DNA of 64,000 nucleotides from Lentinula raphanica (taxonomy: Eukaryota; Basidiomycota; Agaricomycetes; Agaricales; Omphalotaceae), in assembly GCA_027919835.1 (NCBI GenBank), contig JANVFP010000017.1, positions 1 through 64,000 on the forward strand, written 5' to 3'. The notes beneath the pieces are model-generated. The model did not search any database, was not told the origin of the DNA, and was given only the letters and a program-made list of their open reading frames with translations. This document shows, one piece after another, positions 33,862 through 45,568 of this stretch. Both the position numbers and the translations under genes were made by a program. How positions within the stretch are numbered: the stretch's first letter is position 1; each line of letters opens with the position of its first letter.

Positions 33862-35433
33862 ATGGTAGGACGGTCATCTCATCGCGGCTCCTCTGGAGCC
33901 AGACTCTGGCCTTCCACTGCCGCTTCCTATTCCTTTCATCCCAGTCTATACATGCGATTTGGATGCCTCTCTTACCTGTTCGTATTCCTGGTGATCGCCA
34001 ATACAAACGCTCAAATCAAGGTGGCCTCGCCAAAATCGCTGGAAAGATTGAAAACTGTTTACAATGATGCCGCGCCACTGGAACGAAGGATCCAGAATGC
34101 CACATGCGAAGCTGGGTTTGATTGGGCAAACAATGCTGCAGGTGTTTCGCCCTGTGTTATGGCTGCGGCCACTTCTGCTTGCAACACCGCAGGTAGCTGA
34201 TCCTCTGGCTATTCACACTCACGATTTCTCACTGTAATGAAACGTTCTATCTAGGTCACAACGTTCCACCGTTAACTCCTGGTGCTCATTACGATCCTCC
34301 GAATTTGGTCAACAACACAGTCAATGTGTGTCAATGGTGCGTTGTAGAGCTTGCACCGCATTGCGTTCTGCGACTCATAGTTTCGTTTCTAGCTCATGGG
34401 CAGCATACAACTTGATTAGCATGTGCACCCTTTGCCAGGGAGAAATTTTTTCATTGTTTACGTGAGTATCGTTATCATCACCCTTTGAACACATGGAACG
34501 AATTCGAGGTTTTGAATCTGATCTCGTTTAAAGATGGGTATCGTACAGCAGTCAGTGCGAGAATCTGACACAAACCGACTCGTACGCTCTCCGTCGCTTA
34601 CTTCTGGCTTTTTTAAACTCAAATCATACGACTCTAGCTACTTTCCGTCGAGCTTCAAGGCACTTCTGCCTTCGAATGACAGCATCCCTTTCTACGCTCA
34701 AACTGATCGTAAGAGTTATTCCGCGATAGCAGGAGCCCCGCATTGCTTATTGATATCCTTCCTATCAGCTACACAATGGAGCGATGGTGTCTTCAATATC
34801 ACCCAAGCCAAGGGCCTCGCCGATGGTACCCTATCCCTGCAGAGCTCCACTGCAACCCACAACTCAAACACGACTCCGGTTGCAGCTATCGTCGGGGGAT
34901 CTGTGGGCGCTGCAGCCGTGTTGCTTTGTTTCCTCAGTGTCATAATCTGGATGCGTAGACGACGGCCCCGAGCAGCGACTAGTTACCAGGATATCACCAC
35001 TCCCCCTCACATACATCATCGTATGTCAGCGGCGGTCACAAACGCGGCTGACCAAGGGCTAAGTGACGCGAGTCAAGTTCGAGAAAGCGGTTACTTCTCA
35101 AGCATGTTTACATCTGAATCGGGCAGTTCTTCGCGGAACAGCCAGATTCTCAGACCGTATACAAAATCATATAACCATAGTCTGAGTGACGATTCTACGG
35201 TGTATGCAAGACAGAATGATGTGCTGCCAGTAGCTCGACCACCGTCTACAAATTCCCTTGCACAGGGCACTCAGGTTCCAGGGCATCTCTGGCAGATCGG
35301 GCATTACACCAATACCACGTACACAGCCGTACCGACGACAGACTCGAACATACCTAGGAACACTGCCAGTGGTCGACGGCCTAGTAGCCCGCCTCCGTAT
35401 GAGGTAGTAACAGGAGATAGGTTAACGGAATAG
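33862..35433 (+). CDS. Single-pass membrane protein with Cys-rich ectodomain and PPxY tail, copy 2
   Basis: Exons 33862-34192, 34255-34336, 34393-34461, 34534-34581, 34638-34708 and 34769-35433 total 1266 nt, 421 aa. Exons 2-5 have exactly the same lengths as in copy 1. A Met immediately before the signal peptide (MRFGCLSYLFVFLVIANTNA) is an alternative start. Ectodomain: CEAGFDWANNAAGVSPCVMA, VCQCSWAAYNLISMCTLCQG, WVSYSSQCENLTQTDS. Stalk and transmembrane helix match copy 1 (TPVAAIVGGSVGAAAVLLCF, then MRRRRP), and the tail ends SPPPYEVV. The strongly conserved stalk and membrane segment contrast with a more diverged ectodomain, consistent with ectodomain divergence or local gene conversion. 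Confidence 0.85.
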
Positions 35434-36554
35434 TCTTTCCTGAGATTCAGCCACATGTATCGGTGCAGCATTTCTTCGATAGCACCTCTTTGTATCACTC
35501 TCGTTACCTACTATGGTCTTAGAACTTCGGCAGAAGAATATATTTTTGGATCTGATCTTCAAAGTACATAGAGTGCAACCTCTCGCTGCGTCCTTCACTG
35601 AACGACAAGCGATCTAATCCAGCACGTCGATATATTTCGTCTTCAATATGAATATGAATCTCCCAATCTGAGGGTCAAGTCTGTAGCAGGTATAAGTTGG
35701 AAATCAGTTAATCTGTGAGATAAGAACGCAGAAACGTACTCGATACACCGAGCAACAGAGACCGTTGATTGAAGCGAGTGGACCTCAAAGTCCTCCTTGT
35801 TTCATCTGAGCTACCTTCTCCATCATCTCTAGCGTTCTAAATAACACGTCCACCACCACCATTGCAAGTTCTTTCTTTCATCTTTCTTCATCTCCATGAA
35901 CAATCCGAACATCATCCAAATTGATGATGTTTATCTCTAATCCGAAAGCAGCACCATATGGAGGCTCTGGGTGAGACGTATGAGAAGAGGGAAGGAAAGC
36001 GAGGAGAACGATTGTGATGGGGAGAAAGAAGAGAAGACAGAGAAAAGGTGGAGGACGGAGAGAAAGGGTGGATGATGCAGATGATCCGAGAGTATCTGGC
36101 AATTGACCTTTAAGCTTTAAGTTTCATTGACGTGTTGACGTTCAACGACACCGACCATCGTGAATGACCTCGACAGTCAAGTTCCAGGTTTTCTCCAGAC
36201 TTGAACCAGTCAAACTGGTCGCTGACACGTCTGAGCGTTCGTTTCAGACTGTCGGGCCCGAGTCTAGGAGACATACTAAAGAGTACAACTTGAACATGAC
36301 AAGTAACAAAATATCGATGTGGCGAACGCACCTTGGTGAATATTTCAGCCCTTCCATCGAAAACTCTCCCAGTCGTCCTCGCTCGTACGTGCTGAGCTCG
36401 CTGAGCAGGTTATCTCAAGGGTCAACCCAGAGTCAACCGAGTTGTCGAATGTCGGTCGAGACAGGAGTTGATATAATTCCCACGATATTTCCTCTTACTT
36501 AACCCCAAAAAACTTAACCCCTATCTGTTCTTCAACTCCTCCTCTTTCCTTGCC
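35434..36554. other. Spacer containing 5' flank of protease-like copy B
   Basis: From about 35705 this is the 5' part of inverted arm B. It includes the minus-strand conserved short frame 36102-35878. No other gene seen. Confidence 0.5.
35878..36102 (-). CDS. Short conserved frame upstream of protease-like copy B (uncertain)
   Basis: 74 codons, counterpart of 9489-9701. Shares STLSLRP, GAAFGLEI, DDVRI and the same terminal position. Hydrophobic middle, no known domain. Confidence 0.3.
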   Translation of the reverse strand: MPDTLGSSASSTLSLRPPPFLCLLFFLPITIVLLAFLPSSHTSHPEPPYGAAFGLEINIINLDDVRIVHGDEER

Positions 36555-38520
36555 ATGCGTGAGTCCCTTTACTTTATATTCCAAGTCTAATTCTGACCCC
36601 ATATATTCGTCTAGCTCCAGATTGGTGCAATTGGCACGAGTTCGTCCTTACTGACCTTTTCGACCAATCCGTGAGTTACAGTCCCCCATCCAACTCCGGT
36701 GATTATGTATCCTACGACCGTTACGACCTTTCGGAAGATGGTGACGACGACACCCCAAGCATCATATCGATTGACTCCTCTGTCCACGGTGTCCCCAAGC
36801 TTCAGGCCTATATGTACTATAACGGCGTCCGTGGAGGAAAGTGCGGGCCTAAACTAATCTATAAAACCTCGACCGATGTCTTGCCATACCCGACTGGGCC
36901 ATTCCAATTCTTTCGTCTAATACAGCTCCTCACTGTTCATGAGCACGCCAAACTCTCCCAAGACAATTTGTGGTCAAAGATTCGTGATCAGGTTCGTCAC
37001 TTTCTCTCGAGCATAGCAAGTATGTGGATTGACATTCGTTCCAAGACGGTTCAACTTCTTGATGACAAACAGATCAAGTTCACCTCCATTGACCTCGTCC
37101 GCTTTCGCTGGAAAGAACCCCCTACGGAGGGCTGGGGAGACATGGGCGGTGAGACTGCTACCAGCTCCGTAACCGTCTGGATTGGCGTCCTTCCCGACAG
37201 TACGAACGGTGACGCTGCTTTCAACTCTGCTCAGGACATTATCAATCTACTCAAGCAGCATGACATCAATGACATTGACGTCGCCTTTCGCGAGTCGGTA
37301 GTTCAACCTCTCACTCAACCCATCTTTTACGCTCCGGTTCATAACTTTCATCCGCTTAAGAGTGTCCTCGACTGGCTTACCACTCCACTCAGCCTCCCCA
37401 TCGCCGGCATGAATACCCGCGACATGCAGGGCGCCCTAGGGTTCTATTTCAAGGTTGGTGATGATCTTTACGGTGTAACTGCCCGCCACGTACTCTTCCC
37501 CGATACGGAAAGCAATGAACTCTACCGCTACGACACAACCCTTCCAAAAAAGCACGTCATTTTTATGGGCAACAGAGCGTTCGATGACCTCCTTGCTTCT
37601 ATCAAACGCTCTATCAGGAACCTCAACTTCTCCCTTGACAATTTGGAAGAGAGCATCAAGCTCTCCACGGCCAAGGCCACTGGTGGCGATCAAGAAGCCG
37701 CAGAGGTCTTGCTCAGGCAAAAACAGCAGCTAGACATTAACATGGAAACCATCTTGCCACTCAAGCGCTTCTATGCGACGCTGAGGACGGACTGGGCCAA
37801 CGTCAACAACAGGGTCATCGGCCATGTCGTCTGGTCCCCACCTATCACCGGGCTCAATCCCCCTCATGGCTACGCCCAGGACGTGTGTGTCATCAAGTTG
37901 GACAAGGACAAGTTTCTCCCAAACTTTAGGGGAAACGTGATCAACCTGGGTGCGTATCCAGAATCATCGGTCCCACCATACTTTCCCCAACTGAAGTATT
38001 TCATATTCCAGGGACGGAGATTATGCAGGGCATGTTCGAGAGTCTTCTTGAACCTCGGTCGGACGTGCCCTCCAAGTTCAACTACCCCGAAAACCGTCTT
38101 TATCAGCTCAAGCACATTCTCGCAGCCGCCAAGTTCAAGGAGCCTGACAGCCAGGACAAAAAGGGCGACCCCACGCGATTCGTCTTCAAGCGTGGCCCCT
38201 CCACGCTCACCACCATTGGTCGTCTCAATGGTTTTGAGTCCTACGAGCGTCGTTATAGCCTTTTGGGCCACTTTGACTCTGTTCAAGCCGCCATCTACCC
38301 CTACGACAAGAAATCTGGTCTGTTCTCGAGTCTCGGCGACTCTGGAGCGGCTATCGTTGGGACCGACAACGACTTGGTTGCTCAGCTCAATGCCGGTACT
38401 GGGTCGGCCGGAGACTCGTGTGATATCATCTACGGTACCCCCATGGAGTGGCTCTGGACTGTCATCCAAGCAGAGTTCCCCAACGCCGTTCTCTTCTTCG
38501 ATGATCCCGCTCACAGCTAG
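36555..38520 (+). CDS. Trypsin-fold serine protease-like protein, copy B
   Basis: Exons 36555-36558, 36615-37949 and 38012-38520 total 1848 nt, 615 aa. The start codon lies in a 4-nt first exon (ATGC), supported by the identical arrangement in copy A. Putative triad: His293 (GVTARHVLF), Asp424 (AQDVCVIKLD) and Ser557 (LGDSGAAIVG), with a charged helical insertion at about residues 320-385. If the second intron is ignored, the frame continues into a spurious 3' extension; splicing at G|GTGCGT...CAG restores LGTEIMQGMFESLLE. No signal peptide. Both copies keep all three catalytic residues and full length, so both may be expressed. Function unknown. Confidence 0.85.
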
Positions 38521-38725
38521 GTTAATTTGCTTCTCTTTGTATCTTCATCCATGCTACTTTATCTTGAGTCAAATATGTCACCACGTTGATGATATGTATC
38601 GTCTGATTTTATCTTGTTCATCGACTAGACGGAGTGTATTTTGAAGCAAGTTTATGATGTAGAGTATAATAGGACCTGTATAGAATATTCAATCCAATGT
38701 GCATTCATACGTCTCAGAACGGGTC

Positions 38726-39009
38726 AGCCTAGAGCCAGCAGAGACTTAGGAAGGAAGGAAGGGAATTTCGCTCCATGTCATCCTTGATGCTAAACAGAGC
38801 TCATATCGACACTGCTTTGCTCCATTCTATAATCAATGATTCTGTTGAACGACGATCGGTGATAGTTGTATGGAGGGCGCATGAGAATCGATGGCAATCA
38901 AAGATAGCGTGTTTAACTCACTTTTGCAGGAGCAGCATAGAGTCGATTATCGTCGGAAGATAGAAAGCGTGCAGGTTGTAGCTCTACTTATAACAATGTC
39001 ATCTATGTA
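38726..39009. other. 3' intergenic region
   Basis: Sequence between the convergent protease-like copy B and the MFS gene. No feature recognised. Confidence 0.5.
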
Positions 39010-41148
39010 CTATGTATGTTTCTCCTCAAGCGGAACTGATGCTGTCTCCGTCTTTGCATCTTCGGCATGGCTGGTCTGGTCGTCCCCTTGAGTCTTGCCT
39101 TGTACTTCAACATCTGACTGGCCCTTCTTCTTTCGATTCCATGACTCCAACCCAGTTCCATTCCATCCAATCCACCTCTTCCCTCTTATCGAATCCGAAC
39201 GATCTAAACCCGGACCTCTCGCAAGCAACACCACGATCTGCCAAAATGCGAAACCTAAAGTCATGAGTGCGCATGCACGCCAGCCATAGTGGATGAAAAC
39301 ATAAGTGCCCGCAGAGGTCCCAGTGACCTGGCCGATAAACAGCTAGGTAGATAGATGGATAGATATCAACACAGGAAACGAACGAACGGTACACAGAAAG
39401 GGCATGCACGAACCGAAAGAATGTACACGGCATTGAGACGTGCACGGGCTTCGGGTGCAATACTGGGGATTCGACCGGTATCAGCGGTGCGGGAGAGGAT
39501 CGAGTGCAAGCAGGCAGGAAAGGAAGACGAGATCGGGAACAGAGATATAGACAAGAAGTTGTGGTCAGCGATGAACGTGTGAGTCCTCCACCATTCATAA
39601 GACGACTCTCACCTAAATATACTCGATGCCAAACTAGTCTGGAGCATCTGTCGGAAGATGTCCATGCCCAGTACGGCAATGATCACAGCTGCGATGCTGA
39701 TGCCGTTTCCTACGACTTGGACAACCTGAAGGGAGGAAGAAGAGAAGAACAATTTGAGTAAGTATGTTTCGGCAGTAGCGCGGTGACAACAGAAAAAACA
39801 ATCATTGGCCAACCTGGAATATTATCAACGCCACACAACCCACCAAAGACGCATAATAGGCGGGAAGAGCGTCGATTGTTTTTCCAACGAAAGGACCCAT
39901 GGCGACACCGAACATGCCCACTAGTCCGAAAAGACCGATGACGAGTCTGGAAGAGCATTTCAGTTGACTGATGGAGTATACATAGAAAGTCTGCTCACGT
40001 TGAGTAGTTGTACGGATCTCCACCCAGCAAAAAGGTCAATGTGACCCAAAACGCGCTGAAACTCGCACTACTGCCCATATTAACCAAACACGCCTGGATC
40101 AAAACGGGCTCGGTCACAGCATATTTCCCCATAGTCCATAAGATCTTTTGGTACGTCATTCCCGTACCCTGGTTTTTTGCTGGATAATCTGGTAACAGCG
40201 CCCAAGAGCCAAGGAGTACGACGGCCTGCAAGCCAATGGCAAGATAGTATACAACACGCCATGAAGTGAACTGGGCGATGATACCGGCGAAAACACGGGC
40301 GATAAGGACACCAAATAAAAGGCCTGCAAAAACAACGGAAAGAGCGGATGCCCGTTTATGTGCCGGTGCAAGATCAGCGGCGAGAGGGAGCAAGACTTGT
40401 GGTGTCACTGATACAAAGCCGACGAGGAAAGAGAAAGTGAGGAAGATAGTGAGTGAGGAAGTCACTGCGAGGGGGATAGAAAGCGTCGTAGATAGGAGAA
40501 CAATCAAGAGAATTAGTTGTCGTCTGCGAACAAGATCACCAAGCGGAGAGATCAAGAGTAGGCCAGCAGCATAACTGAAAGCGAGGCCGTTTGAATATGG
40601 ACCTAGCAGAAAAGAGAAAGACGTACCCTGCCTGTACAAGAGTAGGCACTCTTCGCCGGATGCTCAGTTGCATTACTCAGGAATGGAACATGAACGAGAG
40701 CTTACCTTGATATCTCATCGTACGATACGTTGAAGGATTCCGATAATTGGACTGCAGGATTCATAGTCAATCGTACGACGCAAGATTTGAGGCAAGTACT
40801 CAACGCACTCAGTAGCGGTTGACAATAATACAGATTAGCCACAACTAAAAACCTGTTGGTTATGGTTCAATAACGAAAATTCAAAACACTCTACTCACCA
40901 AAAGTGCTAGCAAAACCAAACGAGGCATTAAGTAGCAATCCAAAATGAAACGGAGGACCATTAGGATGATAACGAAGACGTTTTGGGATGGGAATCAGCC
41001 CAAAGTCGGTAGTAGGCCATTTTTTCTCTGACGATTTTGGTTGTTGCTCAGGTGCAGGGGTAGTATTAGGATCTGTTGGGACTGTGGTTTCCGACGGGGT
41101 TTGGTCCTTTACTACGGCTTCATCCTGCAACTCATCTTCCATGCCCAT
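39010..41148 (-). CDS. MFS transporter, bacterial-exporter-like
   Basis: Predicted 12-helix plasma-membrane transporter. Main exons in coding order: 41148-40899, a short exon with VVANLYYCQPLL (~40850-40808), ILSESFN-like exon coding QLSESFNVSYDEIS (~40770-40710), RVPTLVQAG (~40655-40630), 40574-39999, 39946-39814, 39725-39613, 39462-39414 and 39342-39010. The MFS motif LISPLGDLVRRRQLI (loop 2-3) is present. Later segments include LVIGLFGLVGMFGVAMGPFV, the SIAPEARARLNAVYILS loop and GTSAGTYVFIHYGWRACALM. About 70 acidic/proline-rich residues precede helix 1, and a charged tail follows helix 12. The fold resembles YnfM/NreB-type drug or metabolite exporters; the substrate cannot be read from sequence. 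Confidence 0.85.
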
Positions 41149-42150
41149 CGTAGTATCCTATCCTTGAAAAGAGTTGTCGTAGAGTTCAGATTGGAGGCAT
41201 GAGAAGTTGATGCAAGTTTCGGAGTTTTCTAAAGAACTAGTCTTAGTCATCTATCGGGAGCCGCGGAAGAGTCGATGGGTTTAGAAGGGTTTCAAACTTT
41301 CAATCATCTTGCAACCATGTAAGTCCAAGATACGTTCTTCGAGATTGTTGGTGGATTTCAACAAAGAAGGATGGCATTTGACTTTTCAAAAACGCCAAGG
41401 CCCAAGCTCAGCGCTCAATCTGAATGACCCAAGCCAAGGAAATTTCCAAGGACATAAAATAGGCCCAGGCCTGCCCCGATACCATCATGATCCAATTCCA
41501 TCGTGTCGAATTGACAGTGCTGCCAGAACGACTCAGAGCTTCGTTTGAAAACTCAGTACTACTCAGACATGAAGTCTGAGCTCCTTTCAAACTGACGCAG
41601 CACTCAGATGCCACTCGTCGCCTCTGATCGTCTCGCTCTGAGCTCTCGCGCGAAGATCGAAGTGTATTCCGAATGGTGCGTTTCCCTGATGTCTTTTGAA
41701 ATAAGAATTACTTCTGATAATTTGTAGTTGAACATGCTCATACCCCAAAGCTGCACATAGTACTCGTTCGATGTCCATGAAGAGGGTATTCCAGTCACAG
41801 TCAGTCAGTCACCTCGAACACAATATTCTGTCCCTGACATCGTATAGTGATATCGCTCGAGATCATCTCTGTCTTATTGAAAATCTCAAGAATCGAGCCC
41901 TTTCAAGAATGCAGAGCCTACACCCGTCTACACCCATCTACGCACAAGGATTGGAGCAGTTAGGTCACCGAGGGTCACCGTCTTTCGTAACCGGAATTCA
42001 AGATGTCTGCTGATGTCTGTGAGCGCTCTTAGTTTGGCGGGCACCTAAGGAAGTTGCCATTCATGATTCAGATTCGAGCATATTTTGCTCTGGAATTTCG
42101 TTGCCGTAATCTCGCTTGACAGGTGTGCGCGCAAACTTGGGGCAAACAAG
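41149..42150. other. Intergenic region between divergent MFS and laccase genes
   Basis: Likely shared 5' region for the two divergently transcribed genes. No gene recognised. Confidence 0.5.
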
Positions 42151-42151
42151 G

Positions 42152-42159
42152 TATATAAA
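42152..42159 (+). promoter_or_regulatory. TATA box of laccase gene
   Basis: TATATAAA about 93 bp upstream of the ATG at 42252. It makes the in-frame ATG at 42162 unlikely as the start, since that would lie upstream of the expected transcription start. Confidence 0.6.
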
Positions 42160-42251
42160 CTGTGAGTGTAGTTTCATTATCCGACTTGTGGGCTTCTTTG
42201 AACCCGTCCTTTCTTTCCTCCTCTGCCGCTCTTTTCGACGCGTATTCTGTG

Positions 42252-44636
42252 ATGTCAGGGCTTTCCTCCACTCTCAGACCCCTTCTTGCCATCCTCCTTC
42301 TCTCTACCGCCTCAAAGTTGACTTCTCTTGCTGGGATAGGAGTCGCATCTGCAGCTGAAGTGATTAGCACCGGAAACAAAGTACACAACGAAAATCTCTT
42401 TGTCGTGAATAGGGACCTTGCTCCGGATGGCTTCCAGCGCTCGTATGTTTTGTTCTTCTCCTACATCTCTACTTCCGTCACCGCTATGCCCGCTTGCTCT
42501 GTATGACTTACGCGTTCACTCTTGTAGCACCGTCCTCGTTGGAACATCCGCCAATGAAGGCACGTTCCCTGGACCACTCATCACTGGAACTAAGGTACGT
42601 CGCGATGTTTTTACAATGATCACTGATAACCCATCTTTGATATTGAACAGGGTGACAGGTTTATGCTGAATGTGACGGATCTTCTTACCGACAGTACAAT
42701 GGCGAGAAGTACTAGTATCGTACGTCTCTGGCTGAGCGCATATCCGAAGCAACATCGTTTGACCTTTCCTTTGTATTTCACTTCTAGCACTGGCATGGTC
42801 TTTTCCAAAAAACAACCAACTACGCTGATGGGGTGTCTTTCGTGTCTCAATGCCCCATCGCAGCAAATCACTCCTTCATGTATGACTTCAAGGTTCCTGA
42901 TCAAGCTGGTACATACTGGTATCACAGCCACTTGTCCGTTCAGGTGAGTGGCATCTTACCAAGCTCGACTACGATCTGTGAACTCGTTGATTTTACCCAC
43001 AATAGTACTGCGATGGTTTGAGGGGCCCGATTGTGATATACGACCCCTTGGATCCACACCGACTCTTATACGATGTTGACGATGGTGAGTCTTGCTTCGA
43101 CGATTGATAGCCCTAACCTTTGAGTGATACATTTGCTTCGACGTTACTAGAATCCACCGTGCTTACCATATCAGACTGGTGAGCAAACATCCAAGCTACG
43201 GTCAATGTACTATATTGATTATCCCTTCTATCCAGGTACCATGATACAAGCTACCAACTGGTAGCGAAACGAGCAGCTCTGGCTCCTGATGCGACCCTTA
43301 TCAATGGCAAAGGCCGATATGCTGGAGGCGTGAGCATCTCCCATCTTGTCATAGTTGAAATCGGCAACTAACGACTCAACAGCCCAACGTTCCTTTGGAC
43401 ATTATCAACGTCGAGTTTGGGAAACGTTACCGTTTCCGCTTGATCTCCATGTCATGTGGAGCCGACCACGGTTTCTCCATTGACGGACATAATCTCACTA
43501 TCATCGAAGTCGACGGAGTCAATACACAACCGCTCACCGTGAATTACATCCAACTCTATGCCGCCCAACGATACTCCGTCGTGCTTCATGCCAATCAAAA
43601 GCCAGATTCCTATCGTATCAGAGCCCTCCCCTCCCTTGGTGTCGGCGCTCAAGCTTTCAACAACAGTGTCAATTCCGGTATCCTCAGGTACAAGAATGCA
43701 GACGGACCTGTTGACAGAGACCCGCAAACTTCTCAACAGACTGATATCGTCGCCTTGGATGAAAATGATATTCGACCTCTTGAAGCTCCTGGCGTTCCAG
43801 GGGAACCTTGTCCTGGCGGAGCTGACGTTGTGTTGAACTTGACGATGGGTTTCAATGCTGGGGCATTCTTGATCAACAACGTGTCCTATGTCTCTCCCAA
43901 GGTTCCAGTTCTTTTGCAGATTTTGAGTGGAGCGCAAAGTGCTCAGGACTTGTTACCTTCCGGGAGCGTCTACACACTACCGAAAAACAAAGTCATCGAG
44001 ATTAACATGTTCGGAGGAAACGCCATCGGCGGACCACATCCTATGCATCTCCACGGCGTTCGTAAATGGCTTGTGATGATTTTTGATGACAGTTCCAGCT
44101 CACCTTCGTCTTCATCTAGCATGCATTCGATGTTATCAAGACCTCCAGCAGCTCTGATTATAACTTCTGGAACCCGGTAAGTCAAGGAAAACACTGTTTT
44201 CTCAAACAATCCTGTCTCACATTGTCTCACAGGTTCGCCGTGATGTCACGCTGGTGAACCAAAATGGCCAAACTTCCATTAGGTTCGTCACTGATAACCC
44301 AGGCCCGTGGTTTTTGCATTGGTACGTCTGCTCAGTTCTTATTCCTCGAGTCCCCTTCAATTGAAAAACTTGGAACAAAGTCATATCGATCCTCATCTCG
44401 AAGGGTGAGTCTGCCACTTTTTGTACTCTTCGCTGTCTTGTTCAACATCATCATATTAGCGGTCTCGCTGTTGTTCTTGCGGAAGACACCAGAGATACGA
44501 AGACCGACCCAGTACCAGGTGAGTTTGATTCATCGTCGGCACTGAATTATGTCACCATTCATGTACTTTGTCCATAGATGGATGGAACGACCTGTGTCCG
44601 ATTTATGATAATTTGCAGCCTGAACAACTCCCTTGA
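42252..44636 (+). CDS. Laccase (multicopper oxidase, AA1_1)
   Basis: Secreted benzenediol:O2 oxidoreductase oxidising phenols during lignin or humus turnover. Thirteen exons: 42252-42442, 42528-42594, 42651-42719, 42788-42943, 43006-43084, 43151-43178, 43236-43329, 43383-44057, 44120-44176, 44233-44321, 44381-44404, 44460-44518, 44578-44636; total 1647 nt, 548 aa. N-terminal hydrophobic signal ([13 protein letters not shown]). Copper motifs: L1 HWHGLFQ (from residue 110), L2 [10 protein letters not shown] (His155/157), L3 HPMHLHG (447-453), L4 [12 protein letters not shown] (501-512). The T1 Cys is residue 502, and the residue ten after it is Leu, predicting a middle-potential type. Pro in HIDPH, where an aromatic residue is usual, is unusual. 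All ten His/Cys ligands appear present. Neighbouring GH5 and GMC genes fit a plant-matter-degrading role. Confidence 0.93.
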
Positions 44637-45568
44637 GATCAGCAAACTGAACCGATGTATCTTCGCTCACGCCTCTGCTATGGACACTTGGTACCACTAC
44701 CCCTCTCATGGTTAACCATCATCTTCATTCAAGCCCTTGATTCATCCTGTTTCCAACTAACATTTTTGGACTTTTGGTTTATTCTACAACAGGACTGTCG
44801 TACCGATATCTTATGCCTACCAGTAATGGAGAATTTTTAATTCAGAATATTGTTGCCAGTTGTTCTTGGAAACATTCGTGAACGTTCCGAAAACCATTTA
44901 CAGAATCTTACCATTGTTTCTCTCAGAACATCTTTGCCGCCGTGAAATGCACACTCAGTTTAACACACCAATGTTCTTTCCAGGTGCTGTTATCGAAATT
45001 CACAGTAGATCGTCATTCTACCGAACAGCCCACACCACTCGTTTCCATAGTATCATCGACCGACAGCAGGCCTAGGTCAAACTGGCTGGTTGAAGGCAGG
45101 CCACAGAGCAGCCACAGAGCATTGTAAGAAACAGACGCCCACTGTGAAATTGATGTTGATGAGCGATCAATCTCTTTCCATCTCTTCAACCATCAAGAGA
45201 ACATCTGCAGCCTGCTCCTTCTTCTCTGGCTTCATCTGGCTTCATGTGCTTTTTAGCACATGTATCACTATAAAACACAGCCTTCCGGTGTTTTAATCCT
45301 CCAAACTTCTTCAAGTGACGTGCTGTCAGATTCTTATTCCCTGGTACATGTGCTAATGCAAAGGTTTTTACATTCATAGATCATGACCGGCAGACGCAGA
45401 ACGCTCGAAGATATCAATCTTACTCCAGGCATCACCTGGTTGAGTAGAAGCACCCAACCCGAGGACCATAAATACCTTGCAAATCATAAATTTAGCTCTC
45501 AACCACCGTCCTTGTTGTCTTTTTCTGTCACAGTGCCAACATCCTCATAAGTCGAGCGAAGGATCACC
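44637..45568. other. Intergenic region between laccase and GH5 genes
   Basis: No gene. Includes a perfect 8-bp hairpin, CATGTGCT-TTTT-AGCACATG, at 45243-45262 and a TATA-like CATAAATA at 45468-45475, about 95 bp before the GH5 start. Confidence 0.5.

Larger units (their letters stand above)
29650..35435 (+). repeat. Direct segmental duplication, copy 2 (with nested LTR element)
   Basis: Matches 24125-28125 in the same orientation. Interrupted at CCTAG (30880-30884) by the LTR element, after which homology resumes at 32532 with CCTAGACTGCGTACAATC. Confidence 0.85.
35705..38725 (-). repeat. Large inverted duplication, arm B
   Basis: Reverse-orientation match to 6730-9875, covering 5' flank, protease-like gene and 3' flank. 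Boundaries are approximate. Confidence 0.8.

Noticed and set aside
36671..38644. A single 657-codon frame through protease-like copy B
   Set aside because: The last ~210 codons are an out-of-phase read-through. Splicing 37950-38011 restores the catalytic GDSG exon, and copy A shows the same intron.
42162..42251. Upstream in-frame ATG as laccase start
   Set aside because: It lies only 2-3 bp after the TATA box, before any plausible transcription start. The ATG at 42252 gives a normal signal peptide.
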